This document shows, one piece after another, positions 38,834 to 48,300 of a DNA stretch of 64,000 bases. Below the pieces are notes generated by a model, which saw only the letters and a list, made by a program, of their open reading frames with translations, did no database searches and was not told where the DNA came from. Made by a program: the position numbers and the translations under genes. The DNA comes from Polyangiaceae bacterium (GTDB lineage Bacteria; Myxococcota_A; Polyangia; Polyangiales; Polyangiaceae): NCBI GenBank assembly GCA_041389725.1, contig JAWKRG010000003.1, forward strand, positions 372,001 through 436,000. The letters are read 5' to 3'. The stretch's first letter is position 1. Each line of letters begins with the position of its first letter.

Positions 38834-40330
38834 GTGACGAAGACGAGCCGCCCTTCGAGCCCCTGGAGCGCAGCGCTCTTGTCCGTCTCCCTGCTCGCTT
38901 GTGGACACAACGAGCCGGGCGCCCAGCGTGCCTACGAGGTGCTCATTCCACAGGAGCTGTCCACGTTGGATCCGCGTTTCTCGACGCGCGGCTTCGACAT
39001 CAAGGTCACGCGGCTCGTTCACGCCGGTCTGGTGGGACTCGACGCAAGCACCCTCGCGCCGGTGCCGCTACTGGCCAGCAAGCTGCACTTCGCAGACGAA
39101 AGCAGCTTGGACGTCGAACTGCGCGATGGCATCCGCTTCCATAGCGGCGCACCCTTCGAAGCAGAAGACGTCTGCGCAACGATCTCTGCACTGAAAGACG
39201 ACGCCCTGGCGAGTCCTCACCGGGCCGTCGTTCGCGCGATTGGCGAGTGCATCGTGAAGTCACCAACGCGGCTTCGGCTCGTGCTGTCGCAACCTCGCGC
39301 CACGCTGCTCACGGACCTCGAAGTCCCCATCTTACGCCGGGATCAAGTGCGCCTCGCGCCGCAACCGGCTGGTGAGTTGGACGGCCTCGGACCGTTCCAA
39401 CTCGTCAGTTCCTCCCCTACCGAAGCGGTGCTGACGCCTGCACCGCACCGCGCGAATTCGCCTCGACGCGGCGTCATCGTGAGAACCGTCCGCGACGAGA
39501 ACGCTCGTGCCTTGCGTCTACTGGCGGGGCGCGCCGACGTCGCCCCCGGAGCCATTTCTCCGACGCTCTTGCCGGCGTTCGAAGGACGTCGCGACCTGGC
39601 GATCATCAGCCGTCCGGGCGCGAACGTCACCTATTTGCTGCTGCAGAACGATCGCGCCCCGCTCGATCGCCGCGACGTGCGGCGCGCGCTGGCCCAAGCC
39701 ATCGACCGCGAGAAGATCGTGAAAACGCTGCTCACCGGCCGCGGCCAAGTCGCGGACTGGATCTTTCCCCCCGGGCATTGGGCCCACACGCCCGCCACTG
39801 CCCTCGCATACGATCCCGCGGCCGCACGCGCGGTGCTCGCGGGGCAGCGCCCGTTGACCTTGCTCACGAGTACGGATCGCACTCGCGTCACCTTCGCCCG
39901 CGCGATTGCGCAGATGATGGGCGACGCAGGCCTATCTGTGCGGGTCGTGAGTCTGGATTTCGGCGTGCTGCTCGCGCGTCTCGATTCGGGCGACTTCGAC
40001 ATGGCAACCCTCCAAATGCCGGAGCTGACCGAGCCTCACTTGCTGAGCTGGTTCTTTCACCCCAAGGGCGTTCCGGGGGAAGGCGGCATCGGTAAGAACC
40101 GCGCGCGCTGGCGGCACCCGAACGCGGCGCGCTGGCTCGACGCCGCGGGCGCAGATCGAGACACCGGCGTCCGCCGCGAGTTCTACGGACAGCTGGCGAG
40201 CTTGATGCGCGAGGAGCTTCCCGTCATTCCCCTCTGGCACGAAGACCAGGTGGCGGTGGTGTCGAACCGCGCACGAGGGTTCATGCCGAGTGCCGAAGGA
40301 CGGTGGGCCAGTCTCGCTTCGCTGCCGTGA
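38834..40330 (+). CDS. Solute-binding lipoprotein, ABC family 5 (peptide/nickel type)
   Basis: Substrate-binding protein of 498 residues. Lipobox SLLAC (Cys23) marks it as a lipoprotein. The family 5 signature is visible (YEVLIPQELSTLDPRFST near the start, GIRFHSGAPFEAEDV, FYGQLASLMREELPVIPLW at the end). GTG at 38834 has AGAAGG about 10 bases upstream. No permease or ATPase genes are adjacent, so it is an orphan that must share a transporter encoded elsewhere or act as a receptor. Substrate unknown; peptides are the commonest. Confidence 0.92.
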   Translation: MTKTSRPSSPWSAALLSVSLLACGHNEPGAQRAYEVLIPQELSTLDPRFSTRGFDIKVTRLVHAGLVGLDASTLAPVPLLASKLHFADESSLDVELRDGIRFHSGAPFEAEDVCATISALKDDALASPHRAVVRAIGECIVKSPTRLRLVLSQPRATLLTDLEVPILRRDQVRLAPQPAGELDGLGPFQLVSSSPTEAVLTPAPHRANSPRRGVIVRTVRDENARALRLLAGRADVAPGAISPTLLPAFEGRRDLAIISRPGANVTYLLLQNDRAPLDRRDVRRALAQAIDREKIVKTLLTGRGQVADWIFPPGHWAHTPATALAYDPAAARAVLAGQRPLTLLTSTDRTRVTFARAIAQMMGDAGLSVRVVSLDFGVLLARLDSGDFDMATLQMPELTEPHLLSWFFHPKGVPGEGGIGKNRARWRHPNAARWLDAAGADRDTGVRREFYGQLASLMREELPVIPLWHEDQVAVVSNRARGFMPSAEGRWASLASLP

Positions 40331-40402
40331 TGCCTCGGGGCAGCGCACAAACCTGAGAATTGTCGCGAAAAGTCGCCATTTTTGCCGAGTCAGCGCGCGC
40401 TA

Positions 40403-40429
40403 CGCAGCCGCGAGTTGCGTTCGGCTGCG
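40403..40429 (+). promoter_or_regulatory. Hairpin upstream of the small membrane-protein gene
   Basis: CGCAGCCG (40403-40410) pairs perfectly with CGGCTGCG (40422-40429) around an 11-base loop, just before the AGGGGA ribosome-binding region. It could be a terminator of the solute-binding gene or a leader structure; no T-run. Confidence 0.4.
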
Positions 40430-40452
40430 CCCTAGGGGAAAAGGGCTGCCTC

Positions 40453-40989
40453 ATGCGCACCTGGCTCGTGGCGACGGCGGCAATTCTCACCTTGATCGTG
40501 AGCACGCCCGCATTGGCGGACGAACCGCAGCGCCCGGAACGCTTCGACCCGTCCGACTACCCGCCTCCCCACGCGCGCTGGAACCTGTTGCTCGCCGGCG
40601 CAGGCGCGACGGCGGTTTGGTACGGCACTGCCGTCGGGTTCTCCTACCTGTGGCCCGATGCGCCCGGCGCCAAGGATCTTCGCATTCCGGTCGCGGGACC
40701 TTGGATGGCGCTGGCAGACACTGGCTGCGCCAGCGACGACCCCAACTGCAGCACCTTCACCGTCGTGCTGCGCGCAATCCTGACCACGATGGATGCCATC
40801 GGCCAAACCGGTGGCGTCGCAGTGATGGTGGAAGCGGCAGTGATGCCCACCCGCGAAGCCGCGCCGCCAACCCGTCGACGCTTGCCCCCGCTGCGTTTGC
40901 AGCGCGAGGACGCGGGCATTCGCTGGCAACCCGTGCCCTTCACGGCGGGTCGGGACGGTTTGGGTCTCGGCATTGCCGGTCAGTTCTGA
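40453..40989 (+). CDS. Small secreted/membrane protein, function unknown
   Basis: Protein of 178 residues with a clear signal peptide (cleavage near TPALADEP) and one or two further hydrophobic stretches (about 36-58 and near 98-120) with a Cys pair (near 95 and 100) between them. The rest is Arg/Pro-rich and ends with GRDGLGLGIAGQF, a Gly/Phe end reminiscent of outer-membrane barrel termini. ATG at 40453 is preceded by GGGGAAAAGGG. I do not recognise the family. It is followed after 4 bases by the GST gene, so the two are probably co-transcribed. Confidence 0.75.
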   Translation: MRTWLVATAAILTLIVSTPALADEPQRPERFDPSDYPPPHARWNLLLAGAGATAVWYGTAVGFSYLWPDAPGAKDLRIPVAGPWMALADTGCASDDPNCSTFTVVLRAILTTMDAIGQTGGVAVMVEAAVMPTREAAPPTRRRLPPLRLQREDAGIRWQPVPFTAGRDGLGLGIAGQF

Positions 40990-40993
40990 GCCC

Positions 40994-41662
40994 ATGATCG
41001 AGCTGCTCACGGCATCGACTCCGAATGGGCACAAGGCCAGCGTCGCGCTGGAAGAGCTGGCGTTGCCGTACGAAGTACGGCGGATCGACCTCTCGGGCTT
41101 GGAGCAGAAGCAGCCGTGGTTTCTGGCGCTCAATCCCAACGGCCGCATTCCCGTGATCGTGGATCATGACGCGGACGACTTCGTGGTGTTCGAGTCCGGT
41201 GCGATTCTGATTTATCTGGCGGAGAAGAGCGGCAAGCTCTTGCCAGCGGATACAAAGGGGCGCTCTCGGGTCCTACAGTGGCTGATGTTCCAGATGGGCG
41301 GGCTGGGCCCGATGATGGGACAGGCGAACGTGTTCACGCGCTACGCGCCGGAGAAGATCCCCTACGCCATCGAGCGCTATCAGAAGGAAAGCAAGCGCCT
41401 GCTCCAGGTTCTCGACGGTCACCTCGCGGAGCACGAGTACTTGGCGGGCGAGTACTCGATCGCAGACATCGCGAATTGGTGCTGGGCGCGCACTCACGCC
41501 TGGAGCGGCGTCGTGATCGACGACTTGCCTCACCTGGGACGCTGGCTCGAGCTCATTGGTGCCCGCCCCGCCGCACAGCGGGGCATTCGCGTTCCTGCGA
41601 AGCTCGACCCCGAGCGCGACGAAGAGAACATCAAGGCGGGCGCGCGTAAGATGCTGGTCTGA
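40994..41662 (+). CDS. Glutathione S-transferase family protein (YfcG/Ure2-like)
   Basis: Cytoplasmic thiol-transferase-like protein of 222 residues. The N-terminal thioredoxin-like domain (about 1-80) starts MIELLTASTPNGHKASVALEE and keeps the cis-Pro and FESGAI glutathione-binding motif; the C-terminal helical domain (about 88-205) has the MFQMGGLGPMMGQ stretch typical of the Nu/YfcG group, which often shows disulfide reductase activity. ATG at 40994 lies 4 bases after the preceding stop. Confidence 0.92.
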   Translation: MIELLTASTPNGHKASVALEELALPYEVRRIDLSGLEQKQPWFLALNPNGRIPVIVDHDADDFVVFESGAILIYLAEKSGKLLPADTKGRSRVLQWLMFQMGGLGPMMGQANVFTRYAPEKIPYAIERYQKESKRLLQVLDGHLAEHEYLAGEYSIADIANWCWARTHAWSGVVIDDLPHLGRWLELIGARPAAQRGIRVPAKLDPERDEENIKAGARKMLV

Positions 41663-41766
41663 CCGTCCTTGGTTTCTTGGGTCTCGAGCCGCTGAGGCGC
41701 GGTCGTCGCCTCCCGCCCTGACAGCGCGGTCGCGCGCGGCGGAAGTCCCGCGGTTTGCGCGAGAAC

Positions 41767-41799
41767 TTGCACTGAACGGATGAGCAGTCTACTCTGCTC
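41767..41799 (+). promoter_or_regulatory. Candidate dinB promoter with overlapping palindromic operator
   Basis: TTGCAC (41767-41772) and TACTCT (41790-41795) are 17 bases apart. A perfect inverted repeat, GAGCAG-TCTACT-CTGCTC (41782-41799), covers the -10 element; a further near-match extends both arms (GAT/GTC). A start near 41802 would leave only a few bases before the ATG at 41809. The layout suits repression, possibly by an SOS-type regulator, but the repeat does not match a LexA box I know. Confidence 0.5.
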
Positions 41800-41808
41800 G
41801 TCTGCCCC

Positions 41809-43053
41809 ATGACCCGGGAAGCGGCTCGGATTTGCTGCCTCGACTTGGACACGTTCTTCGTGTCCGTTGAGCGGCTGTTCGATCCGACCCTCGTTGGCAA
41901 ACCGGTGGTCGTGGGCGGACGGCCGCGTTCGCGAGGGGTCGTCACGGCCGCGAGCTACGAAGTGCGGGAGTTCGGAGTTCGTTCCGGCATGTCCTTGACC
42001 CAAGCGTGGGAGCTCGCGCCACACGCCGTCTACCTTCCGACGCGTCACGGGGAGTACAGCAAGTACTCCCAGCGCGTGCGCGCCATTGCCGCTGACTTCA
42101 GCCCCGTCGTTCAAGCCGCAAGCATCGACGAGATGTACATCGACTTCGCGGGCTGTGAGCGGTTGTACGCGCGCGCGCAGGACTTGCACGCAGACGCCAC
42201 CATCGAGCGCACGGTGAGAAGTCTCACTGCGCGCATCGCATGCGAACTCGGCTTGCCCTCGAGCGCGGGCATCGGCACGAGCCGTCAAATGGCCAAGGTG
42301 GCGTGCGGACTGGCCAAGCCGGCGGGGGTGCTACTCGTGCCCGCTGGGCACGAGCGCGAGGTGCTTGCCCCCCTTCCCGTCAGGAAGTACCCCGGCATCG
42401 GGCCCGTCGCCGAGCAGAAACTCCAATCCGTGGGCATCGACACCCTGGGGCAACTCGCGGTCGCGCCCATGCCAGTCGTGCGGCGCATCTTCGGCTCCTT
42501 TGCCTCCGGCATCATCCGCGGCGCGCAGGGCGAGGGCAGCAGCCAGTTTGGCCGGGAACGCCCCGCGTTTCAGGAGCACGATCCCGAGGGAGAACTCATC
42601 GGCAGCATTTCCAACGAGCGCACCTTTCGCGAGGACGTGCGCGACCCCGCTTCCATCGAGGCGATGTTGTGTTCGTTGTGTGAGCGCGTCTGCTTTCGCG
42701 CACGCAAGCGCGGGATCAAAGCCCGTACCGTCACCCTCAAGCTGCGCTACGCCGACTTTCAGACGTTGAGTCGCAGTGTCACGCTGACGCCCACCCACTC
42801 CGAGCTCGAGCTCTACCCGGTGGTCAGCGAGCTATTTCGGCGAGCTCGTCAGCGACGAACCCCGATTCGCCTCCTAGGGCTCGGCCTCTCGAACCTCGGG
42901 CACTACGACGAGCAACTGCAGCTATTCGAGGATCACGAAACCCTTCACCAGGCCGTGGACGGCATCCGCAAGCGCTTCGGCTACGACGCCGTACGCCTGG
43001 CCCTACCCGTCGGCCGGCGGAAGCGGAACAGTGTGAACACGCGCTCACGCTAG
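41809..43053 (+). CDS. dinB: Y-family DNA polymerase (DNA polymerase IV, DinB type)
   Basis: Error-prone translesion polymerase of 414 residues. The palm motifs are CLDLDTFFVSVE (metal-binding Asp, steric-gate region) and SIDEMYID (catalytic Asp-Glu). The GIGTSRQMAKVA helix and KYPGIGPVAEQKL helix-hairpin-helix in the thumb region follow. The little-finger domain covers about 250-355. The tail is basic and ends without an obvious beta-clamp motif. It lies behind a candidate repressed promoter and follows the GST gene by 146 bases. Confidence 0.94.
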   Translation: MTREAARICCLDLDTFFVSVERLFDPTLVGKPVVVGGRPRSRGVVTAASYEVREFGVRSGMSLTQAWELAPHAVYLPTRHGEYSKYSQRVRAIAADFSPVVQAASIDEMYIDFAGCERLYARAQDLHADATIERTVRSLTARIACELGLPSSAGIGTSRQMAKVACGLAKPAGVLLVPAGHEREVLAPLPVRKYPGIGPVAEQKLQSVGIDTLGQLAVAPMPVVRRIFGSFASGIIRGAQGEGSSQFGRERPAFQEHDPEGELIGSISNERTFREDVRDPASIEAMLCSLCERVCFRARKRGIKARTVTLKLRYADFQTLSRSVTLTPTHSELELYPVVSELFRRARQRRTPIRLLGLGLSNLGHYDEQLQLFEDHETLHQAVDGIRKRFGYDAVRLALPVGRRKRNSVNTRSR

Positions 43054-43124
43054 AACTGCTCGACACGAGTACGGAACTGCAATTCGCCTTGCCTCGAGCA
43101 GCGCTCGGCGGCACCCTGAGCTGG

Positions 43125-44477
43125 ATGCGGCGCGTGCTCCCACTCTTGGCCCTTGCCGTCGCGAGCGCCTGTGGCAGCAGCGAAGACAGCGCGACGCCGA
43201 AGCACGACGCTGAAGGCGAAGCCTCGACGGGCGGAAGCGGCGTGGGCGGCACTGGCGGCGCGTCCGCCAGCGGCGGCGGTGGCGCATCGGGAGCGGGTGC
43301 AACAGGAGGCGATGGCACCGTCGATCTGAGTAGCGCCGCCGCAAGCGCGATGGAGACCGAGACCAATCTTGCGATCGCGCCGGACGGTCGCATGCTCTCG
43401 GCTTGGATCGGACTCGAGCCCGGCGGCACTTCGAGCAACGGCTACACCATCAGCCTCGACAGCGGAAAGACGTGGTCGACGCCCGCAACGCTGGCTGCGC
43501 CAGGCGGCCGCGTCGCAAGCGATCCCGTCAGTTTCGCAGCCCCGAACGGAACGCTGTATCTGACCTTCATCGGCTTTCAGCGTGATGCGCAAGGGCAGCC
43601 CTTCGACATGCGCGCCTACCTGGCCGAGTCAGCGCCCGGATCCACCAGCCTGTCGGCCCCCCTCGATCTCACGGGTCCCGTCGCGAGCGACAGCATCGAC
43701 AAGCCCTGGGGCATCGTCACACCCGACGGCGCCATCCACGTCAGCTGGCTCGACACCGGGGAGCCGCGCATGCGCATGGCCATCGTGGATCCAGCGTCAA
43801 AGGCCGTGAATACGGTGAATGTCGACGACGGGCAGGGCTTTCGCAACTTGATCTACCCTTGTCACGATGCCAGCACCGGGCGGCTCTATGTCGTCTACCA
43901 CCCGGGCGGGGGCATCGGCCTACGCGGCAGCGACGACGGTGGCCTCAGCTGGCCACTCGTCACGCCCGTCGCCTTGCAGAGCGACTTGCCGGCAATCTTC
44001 GACGATCCCACCTGCGTTGCCGCCGGCGGCAAGGTCTGGGTCGCCTACGGCATCGGGACCGACGACTTCGATCCCTCTGCCAACCCGCGCTCGGACCGCA
44101 TTCGCATCGCGCGCAGCGACGACGGAGGAAACTCCTTCTCTCACGGCTTCGCCGAGGATGCGACGGCGGGCAGCAAGTTCCTCCATCCGCAGCTGACACG
44201 CACGGCGGATGGCGCACTGCACTTGTTGTACTACGCCGGCGGGGCCACGGACCCGGATCCCCAGGGCAGCGTGCGGCTTGCAACATCAATGGATGGCGGC
44301 GTCACTTTTGCCCCCAGCAAGATCTTGCGCGCCCCCATTCAGTTCACCTCGGTGCGTTCGGATCAGCGTTGGCTGGGAGACTACGTGGGAATCACTGCCA
44401 AAGAGCTGGTCCGCTACGGCGTGTTTGCGGACAACAGCTCGGGCACGAGCCACATCCGCTTTTTCTCGAGCCCCTGA
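43125..44477 (+). CDS. BNR/Asp-box (sialidase-like beta-propeller) lipoprotein
   Basis: Predicted lipoprotein of 450 residues with lipobox VASAC (Cys16) and a Gly/Ser/Ala-rich linker (about 25-65). The rest reads as a beta-propeller with Asp-box motifs SxDxGxTW-like at SLDSGKTW, SDDGGLSW, SDDGGNSF and SMDGGVTF. Such propellers occur in sialidases and in many non-enzymatic surface proteins; no sialidase catalytic set is evident. ATG at 43125 gives the clean signal peptide. Confidence 0.85.
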   Translation: MRRVLPLLALAVASACGSSEDSATPKHDAEGEASTGGSGVGGTGGASASGGGGASGAGATGGDGTVDLSSAAASAMETETNLAIAPDGRMLSAWIGLEPGGTSSNGYTISLDSGKTWSTPATLAAPGGRVASDPVSFAAPNGTLYLTFIGFQRDAQGQPFDMRAYLAESAPGSTSLSAPLDLTGPVASDSIDKPWGIVTPDGAIHVSWLDTGEPRMRMAIVDPASKAVNTVNVDDGQGFRNLIYPCHDASTGRLYVVYHPGGGIGLRGSDDGGLSWPLVTPVALQSDLPAIFDDPTCVAAGGKVWVAYGIGTDDFDPSANPRSDRIRIARSDDGGNSFSHGFAEDATAGSKFLHPQLTRTADGALHLLYYAGGATDPDPQGSVRLATSMDGGVTFAPSKILRAPIQFTSVRSDQRWLGDYVGITAKELVRYGVFADNSSGTSHIRFFSSP

Positions 44478-44521
44478 CGGCCGCGTCGGGCCACGGCCGC
44501 CCCGCCGCCGCGAACCGAAAA

Positions 44522-44549
44522 AAGATCCCGCTCAATTCCGCGAGATCTT
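44522..44549 (+). promoter_or_regulatory. Inverted repeat upstream of pyrG
   Basis: AAGATC (44522-44527) and GATCTT (44544-44549), with CGC/GCG inside them, form a stem of six plus three pairs around TCAATTCC. It lies about 40 bases before the pyrG start and after the convergent-free end of the propeller gene. Could be terminator or operator. Confidence 0.35.
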
Positions 44550-44587
44550 GGCGAACGGGAAAACATTGATGCACGCGTCCCAAAAGG

Positions 44588-46288
44588 ATGTTAGGCAACC
44601 CTTCCGTGAGACCCCCCACGGTGAGTCGACGAACCAAGTTCGTATTTGTCACTGGGGGAGTGGTCTCTTCGATTGGCAAGGGGCTGACCAGCGCCTCGAT
44701 CGGTGCCCTGATGGAGGCCCGCGGGCTGCGTGTCACGCACATGAAGCTGGATCCCTACATCAACGTGGATCCCGGCACGATGAGCCCCTACCAGCACGGT
44801 GAGGTGTTCGTGACCGACGACGGGGCCGAGACGGACCTGGATCTCGGACACTACGAGCGCTTCACGTCGTGCCGGCTGGCCAAGGACGCCAATATCACCA
44901 CCGGGCGCATCTACGAAGCGGTAATCAGCAAGGAACGCCGGGGCGAGTACCTGGGTGCCACGGTGCAGGTCATTCCGCACATCACCGACGAGATCAAAGC
45001 ACGGGTGCGGGCGGCTACTGAGAGCGCGGACATCGCGATTGTCGAGATTGGCGGAACGGTGGGCGACATCGAGTCCCTGCCCTTCTTGGAGGCCATTCGG
45101 CAGCTGAAGATCGAGGCAGGCAAGGAGAACGCCGTGAGCGTTCACGTCACCCTGGTGCCCTTCATCCCCACGGCGGGCGAGCTGAAAACGAAGCCGACCC
45201 AGCATTCCGTGCGTGAAATGCGCGAGATCGGCATCCAACCGGACATTCTGATCTGCCGCTGCGACCGCCCCATTGCCCGCGGTCTCAAGGAGAAGATCGC
45301 CCTGTTCTCCAACGTGATGGTCGACAGCGTGATCAGCGCCGTGGACGTGGGCTGCATCTACGAGTTGCCCTTGGTGTTGCATGCAGAGGGCTTGGACGAA
45401 GAAATCGCGGAGCGACTGAACATCTGGTCGCGGCAGCCAGAGCTGGGCACCTGGAAGCGGGTCGTCGAGAAGTTCAAGAAGCCCGACCGCGGCAGCGTGA
45501 AGATCGGTGTCGTGGGCAAGTACGTGCACTTGAAGGACAGCTACAAGTCCCTGCACGAGTCGCTGGTGCATGGCGGACTGTCCAACGACGTGTCCGTCGA
45601 GCTGGAGTACATCGACTCCGAGGCCATCGAGCGCGGGAGCACGGAGTCTCTGCTCAGCGGACTCGATGCCATCCTGGTACCCGGTGGCTTTGGAGATCGC
45701 GGCGTAGAAGGCAAGATCGCTGCAATCCGCTATGCACGGGAGAACAAAGTCCCCTTCTTCGGCATCTGCCTCGGCATGCAGCTGGCGGTGATCGAGTTCG
45801 CCCGCCACGTGTGCGGATTGAAGGGCGCCAGCAGCACCGAGTTCCAGAAAGACCCACCCCATCCGGTCATCGACCTGATGCCCGATCAGCGTGGTGTGAA
45901 GGACAAGGGCGGCACGATGCGCCTGGGCGCCTATCCGTGCAAGCTGCTTTCCGGCAGCCGCGCGCTGGAGTTCTACAAGAAGTCCGAGATCAGCGAACGC
46001 CACCGGCATCGCTTCGAGTTCAACAACGACTACCGGCAGCCGTTGACCGAGGCCGGCTTGGTGCTCAGCGGTACCAGCCCAGATGACCGCTTGGTGGAGA
46101 TCGTGGAGCTGCCCGATCACCCGCACTTCATTGGTTGCCAGTTCCATCCGGAGTTCAAGAGCCGACCCATGTCGAGCCACCCGCTGTTCTCCGGTTTCGT
46201 CGCGGCTGCCGTACGTCGCCGTGACGAAATTGCGAAGAACGCCCAGAAGACCGAGGGCGGTCCGCCCACCGAGACCGCGGTCAACTGA
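44588..46288 (+). CDS. pyrG: CTP synthase
   Basis: Makes CTP from UTP, ATP and glutamine; 566 residues, slightly above the usual 540-550. The synthase domain starts KFVFVTGGVVSSIGKGLTSA and has the YINVDPGTMSPYQHGEVFV stretch. The C-terminal class I glutamine amidotransferase has GICLGMQ (nucleophile Cys394) and FHPEF (catalytic His-Glu). The start may be the ATG at 44588 (AAAAGG only one base away) or the GTG at 44606 or 44621; the family usually begins a few residues before KFVFVTGG, so the later starts cannot be excluded. Confidence 0.97.
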   Translation: MLGNPSVRPPTVSRRTKFVFVTGGVVSSIGKGLTSASIGALMEARGLRVTHMKLDPYINVDPGTMSPYQHGEVFVTDDGAETDLDLGHYERFTSCRLAKDANITTGRIYEAVISKERRGEYLGATVQVIPHITDEIKARVRAATESADIAIVEIGGTVGDIESLPFLEAIRQLKIEAGKENAVSVHVTLVPFIPTAGELKTKPTQHSVREMREIGIQPDILICRCDRPIARGLKEKIALFSNVMVDSVISAVDVGCIYELPLVLHAEGLDEEIAERLNIWSRQPELGTWKRVVEKFKKPDRGSVKIGVVGKYVHLKDSYKSLHESLVHGGLSNDVSVELEYIDSEAIERGSTESLLSGLDAILVPGGFGDRGVEGKIAAIRYARENKVPFFGICLGMQLAVIEFARHVCGLKGASSTEFQKDPPHPVIDLMPDQRGVKDKGGTMRLGAYPCKLLSGSRALEFYKKSEISERHRHRFEFNNDYRQPLTEAGLVLSGTSPDDRLVEIVELPDHPHFIGCQFHPEFKSRPMSSHPLFSGFVAAAVRRRDEIAKNAQKTEGGPPTETAVN

Positions 46289-46348
46289 CGGCGCCGGGGT
46301 GCGCGCCCGGCTCGGTTGCCCGGACGGGCGGAGTTGCGTCGCTCGAAA

Positions 46349-46366
46349 ACGCCAGGGCCTTGGCGT
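46349..46366 (+). terminator. Hairpin after pyrG
   Basis: ACGCCA (46349-46354) and TGGCGT (46361-46366) pair around GGGCCT. No T-run; weak terminator candidate between pyrG and the Sel1 lipoprotein. Confidence 0.35.
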
Positions 46367-46443
46367 GTGTCGCGGTCCGAGCTCGGGATGCGTTGCGCCG
46401 ACGGGCTGAGTGCGAGTAGACCCCTGACTCAGGAGTCCGATTC

Positions 46444-48186
46444 ATGACGCGAATCACTGTTTTGGGTGTCGGTGTGCTGTCCCTCTTGGCAACGAGCTGT
46501 GGCCCTGGCGGGGCCGCGCAGGCGGTTCGACCCAAAGATCAAAAGGCGGCCGATGCCCTAGGGGAATCGAAGGTGGATTGCCGCGACGTGAGCCGAGGCG
46601 CCGAACCCCTCGTGGTCGACTGGAAACCGGAGCAACGGGCGGATCTCGAAGTCGCAATGAAGGACGGGATCGCCGTGGTCAAGTACGACTGCCACGGCCT
46701 CGACGTGCTCTCGGAGTGCAAACTCGCGGGCGAGTACGGGTACATCGCCATGACCAAGCGCGAGCAGGTGGTGCGCCTGTCGGACGCTGACGAGGTGAAG
46801 GCCAACCTTCCGCTCTCGGGCGGCAGCCTCGGCGGGGAACTTCAGCGCGGCTCGAGCCTCGACGTCGGCATCGTGATGGTTGGCAAACACCGCACTACCT
46901 GGAAGCAGCCCACCAAGGCAGACCTGCAAGGAGAGTGCGCCGGGGCGACACACATCGTTCGCGCAGCGACCGTGGGCGCCTTCGTGCTCAGCACGGGCAC
47001 GAACGCAAAAGTGGCCGCCGCCGCCGAGCTCTTTGGCGCGGGTGCCAGCACCAAGAGCGAGAGTAGTCGCCAGACGAAGAACCAGGACGGCGATCCGAAT
47101 TCCTGCGGCGGCGCCAAGCCCGACGATTCCTCGCCGCCGGCCCAGTGCGGCGCGGCCATTCGCCTCGTGCTGTCCCCCATCGCCCCCGAGCCCAAAGGCG
47201 ACGCCACGCCGGCCGCCGCGCCCGCAGCGGAAACGCAGTGTCCCGAAGGCCTGGTGCTCACCGAAGGCAAGTGTGGCAAGCCGACGGAGACCGCGGCCTA
47301 TCAGTGCAAGGCCAGCGACGAAGCCGAGTGCAAGGCCCAGTGCGACAAGGGCCATGCCGGAAGCTGCGGCAGCTTGGGCCACCTGCTGCTCGACAAGGAC
47401 GGCAAAGCTGCGATGGCGCTGTTCGACAAGGCCTGCAAAGACGGTGACGGCCCGGCCTGCGCCGCCCAAGCGCGCGAGGCATACCGCGGCAAGGCAGTGA
47501 GCGCCGATCCGGCAGTGGCGAAAGAAGCTGGCGGGCGCGCTTGCGACCTCGGCATCGCTGAAGGATGCACAGTGCTCGGACTGCTCGCGAAGAAGGACGA
47601 CGCTGCCGCGGCTCAAGCCGCCTTTGGTAAAGCCTGCGAAGGCGGCGACGCCCTCGGTTGTGCCGAGGCAGCCACTTTGCTTTCCGCCACAGACGCCACG
47701 AAAGCGCTACGTCTGCATGAGCGAGCCTGTCACGGTGGCATTGCCGAAAGCTGCATTCCCATCGCCAACGCCTACGATGCCGGAGCGCCCGGTGTCGGCA
47801 AGAATCCAGTGCTGGCCTCCATTCTCTATCGCCGCGCGTGTTACAGCGGCAGCGGTCTCGGCTGCTTCCATCTGGGCCGCCTGGAGTTCGCTCAAGACAA
47901 GGACAGCGCCAAGCGCGAGTTCAACATGGCGTGTATGCGCAACGAAAAGCTCGGCTGCGCAGCGCTCAACGTCGGCTTTGGTGACCAGCGAGTCGCGGTG
48001 TTCGAGCCGGCGAAGAAGATGGCAGCGACTCAGGCGTGCATGCGGGGCTCGAATCTGGACTGCGTCCTGGTCGGACTGATGGACGGCGCCATGAAGATGC
48101 CGACGGCCGGCCAACACTTCAAACAGGCGTGCATGCGCGGCGACCAGACGGCCTGTGCCTTCGAAAAGTCCCTGGCCAAGCCCTGA
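46444..48186 (+). CDS. Sel1-like repeat lipoprotein, Cys-rich
   Basis: Predicted periplasmic lipoprotein of 580 residues: lipobox LATSC (Cys19), an N-terminal domain of unknown type (about 30-190), a Gln/Ser/Pro-rich linker, then about eight Sel1-like repeats (about 285-575). Each repeat has a Cys pair about 10-12 residues apart within a CxxGxxxxC pattern (for example ACKDGDGPAC, ACEGGDALGC, ACYSGSGLGC), as in Helicobacter HcpA-type proteins, where they form disulfides. AGGAG precedes the ATG by 8 bases. Sel1 repeats mediate protein contacts; partner unknown. Confidence 0.87.
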   Translation: MTRITVLGVGVLSLLATSCGPGGAAQAVRPKDQKAADALGESKVDCRDVSRGAEPLVVDWKPEQRADLEVAMKDGIAVVKYDCHGLDVLSECKLAGEYGYIAMTKREQVVRLSDADEVKANLPLSGGSLGGELQRGSSLDVGIVMVGKHRTTWKQPTKADLQGECAGATHIVRAATVGAFVLSTGTNAKVAAAAELFGAGASTKSESSRQTKNQDGDPNSCGGAKPDDSSPPAQCGAAIRLVLSPIAPEPKGDATPAAAPAAETQCPEGLVLTEGKCGKPTETAAYQCKASDEAECKAQCDKGHAGSCGSLGHLLLDKDGKAAMALFDKACKDGDGPACAAQAREAYRGKAVSADPAVAKEAGGRACDLGIAEGCTVLGLLAKKDDAAAAQAAFGKACEGGDALGCAEAATLLSATDATKALRLHERACHGGIAESCIPIANAYDAGAPGVGKNPVLASILYRRACYSGSGLGCFHLGRLEFAQDKDSAKREFNMACMRNEKLGCAALNVGFGDQRVAVFEPAKKMAATQACMRGSNLDCVLVGLMDGAMKMPTAGQHFKQACMRGDQTACAFEKSLAKP

Positions 48187-48300
48187 ACGGGGGCCATCTC
48201 GCGCGCTGCGGAGGCGTCTTTTTCTGCGGCTTCCGCGCGACCCAGGGCTACCCCATCGGCGCCGGCTGAAATGAGCTGGGGCTTGCGCTAGCTTCCCGGC

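Noticed and set aside
41663..41808. A known LexA (SOS) box ahead of dinB
   Set aside because: The palindrome GAGCAG-N6-CTGCTC does not match the proteobacterial or Gram-positive LexA consensus; listed only as an operator candidate.
43125..44477. Calling the Asp-box lipoprotein a sialidase
   Set aside because: Asp boxes alone do not define sialidases, and the catalytic Arg triad, Tyr and Glu could not be identified.
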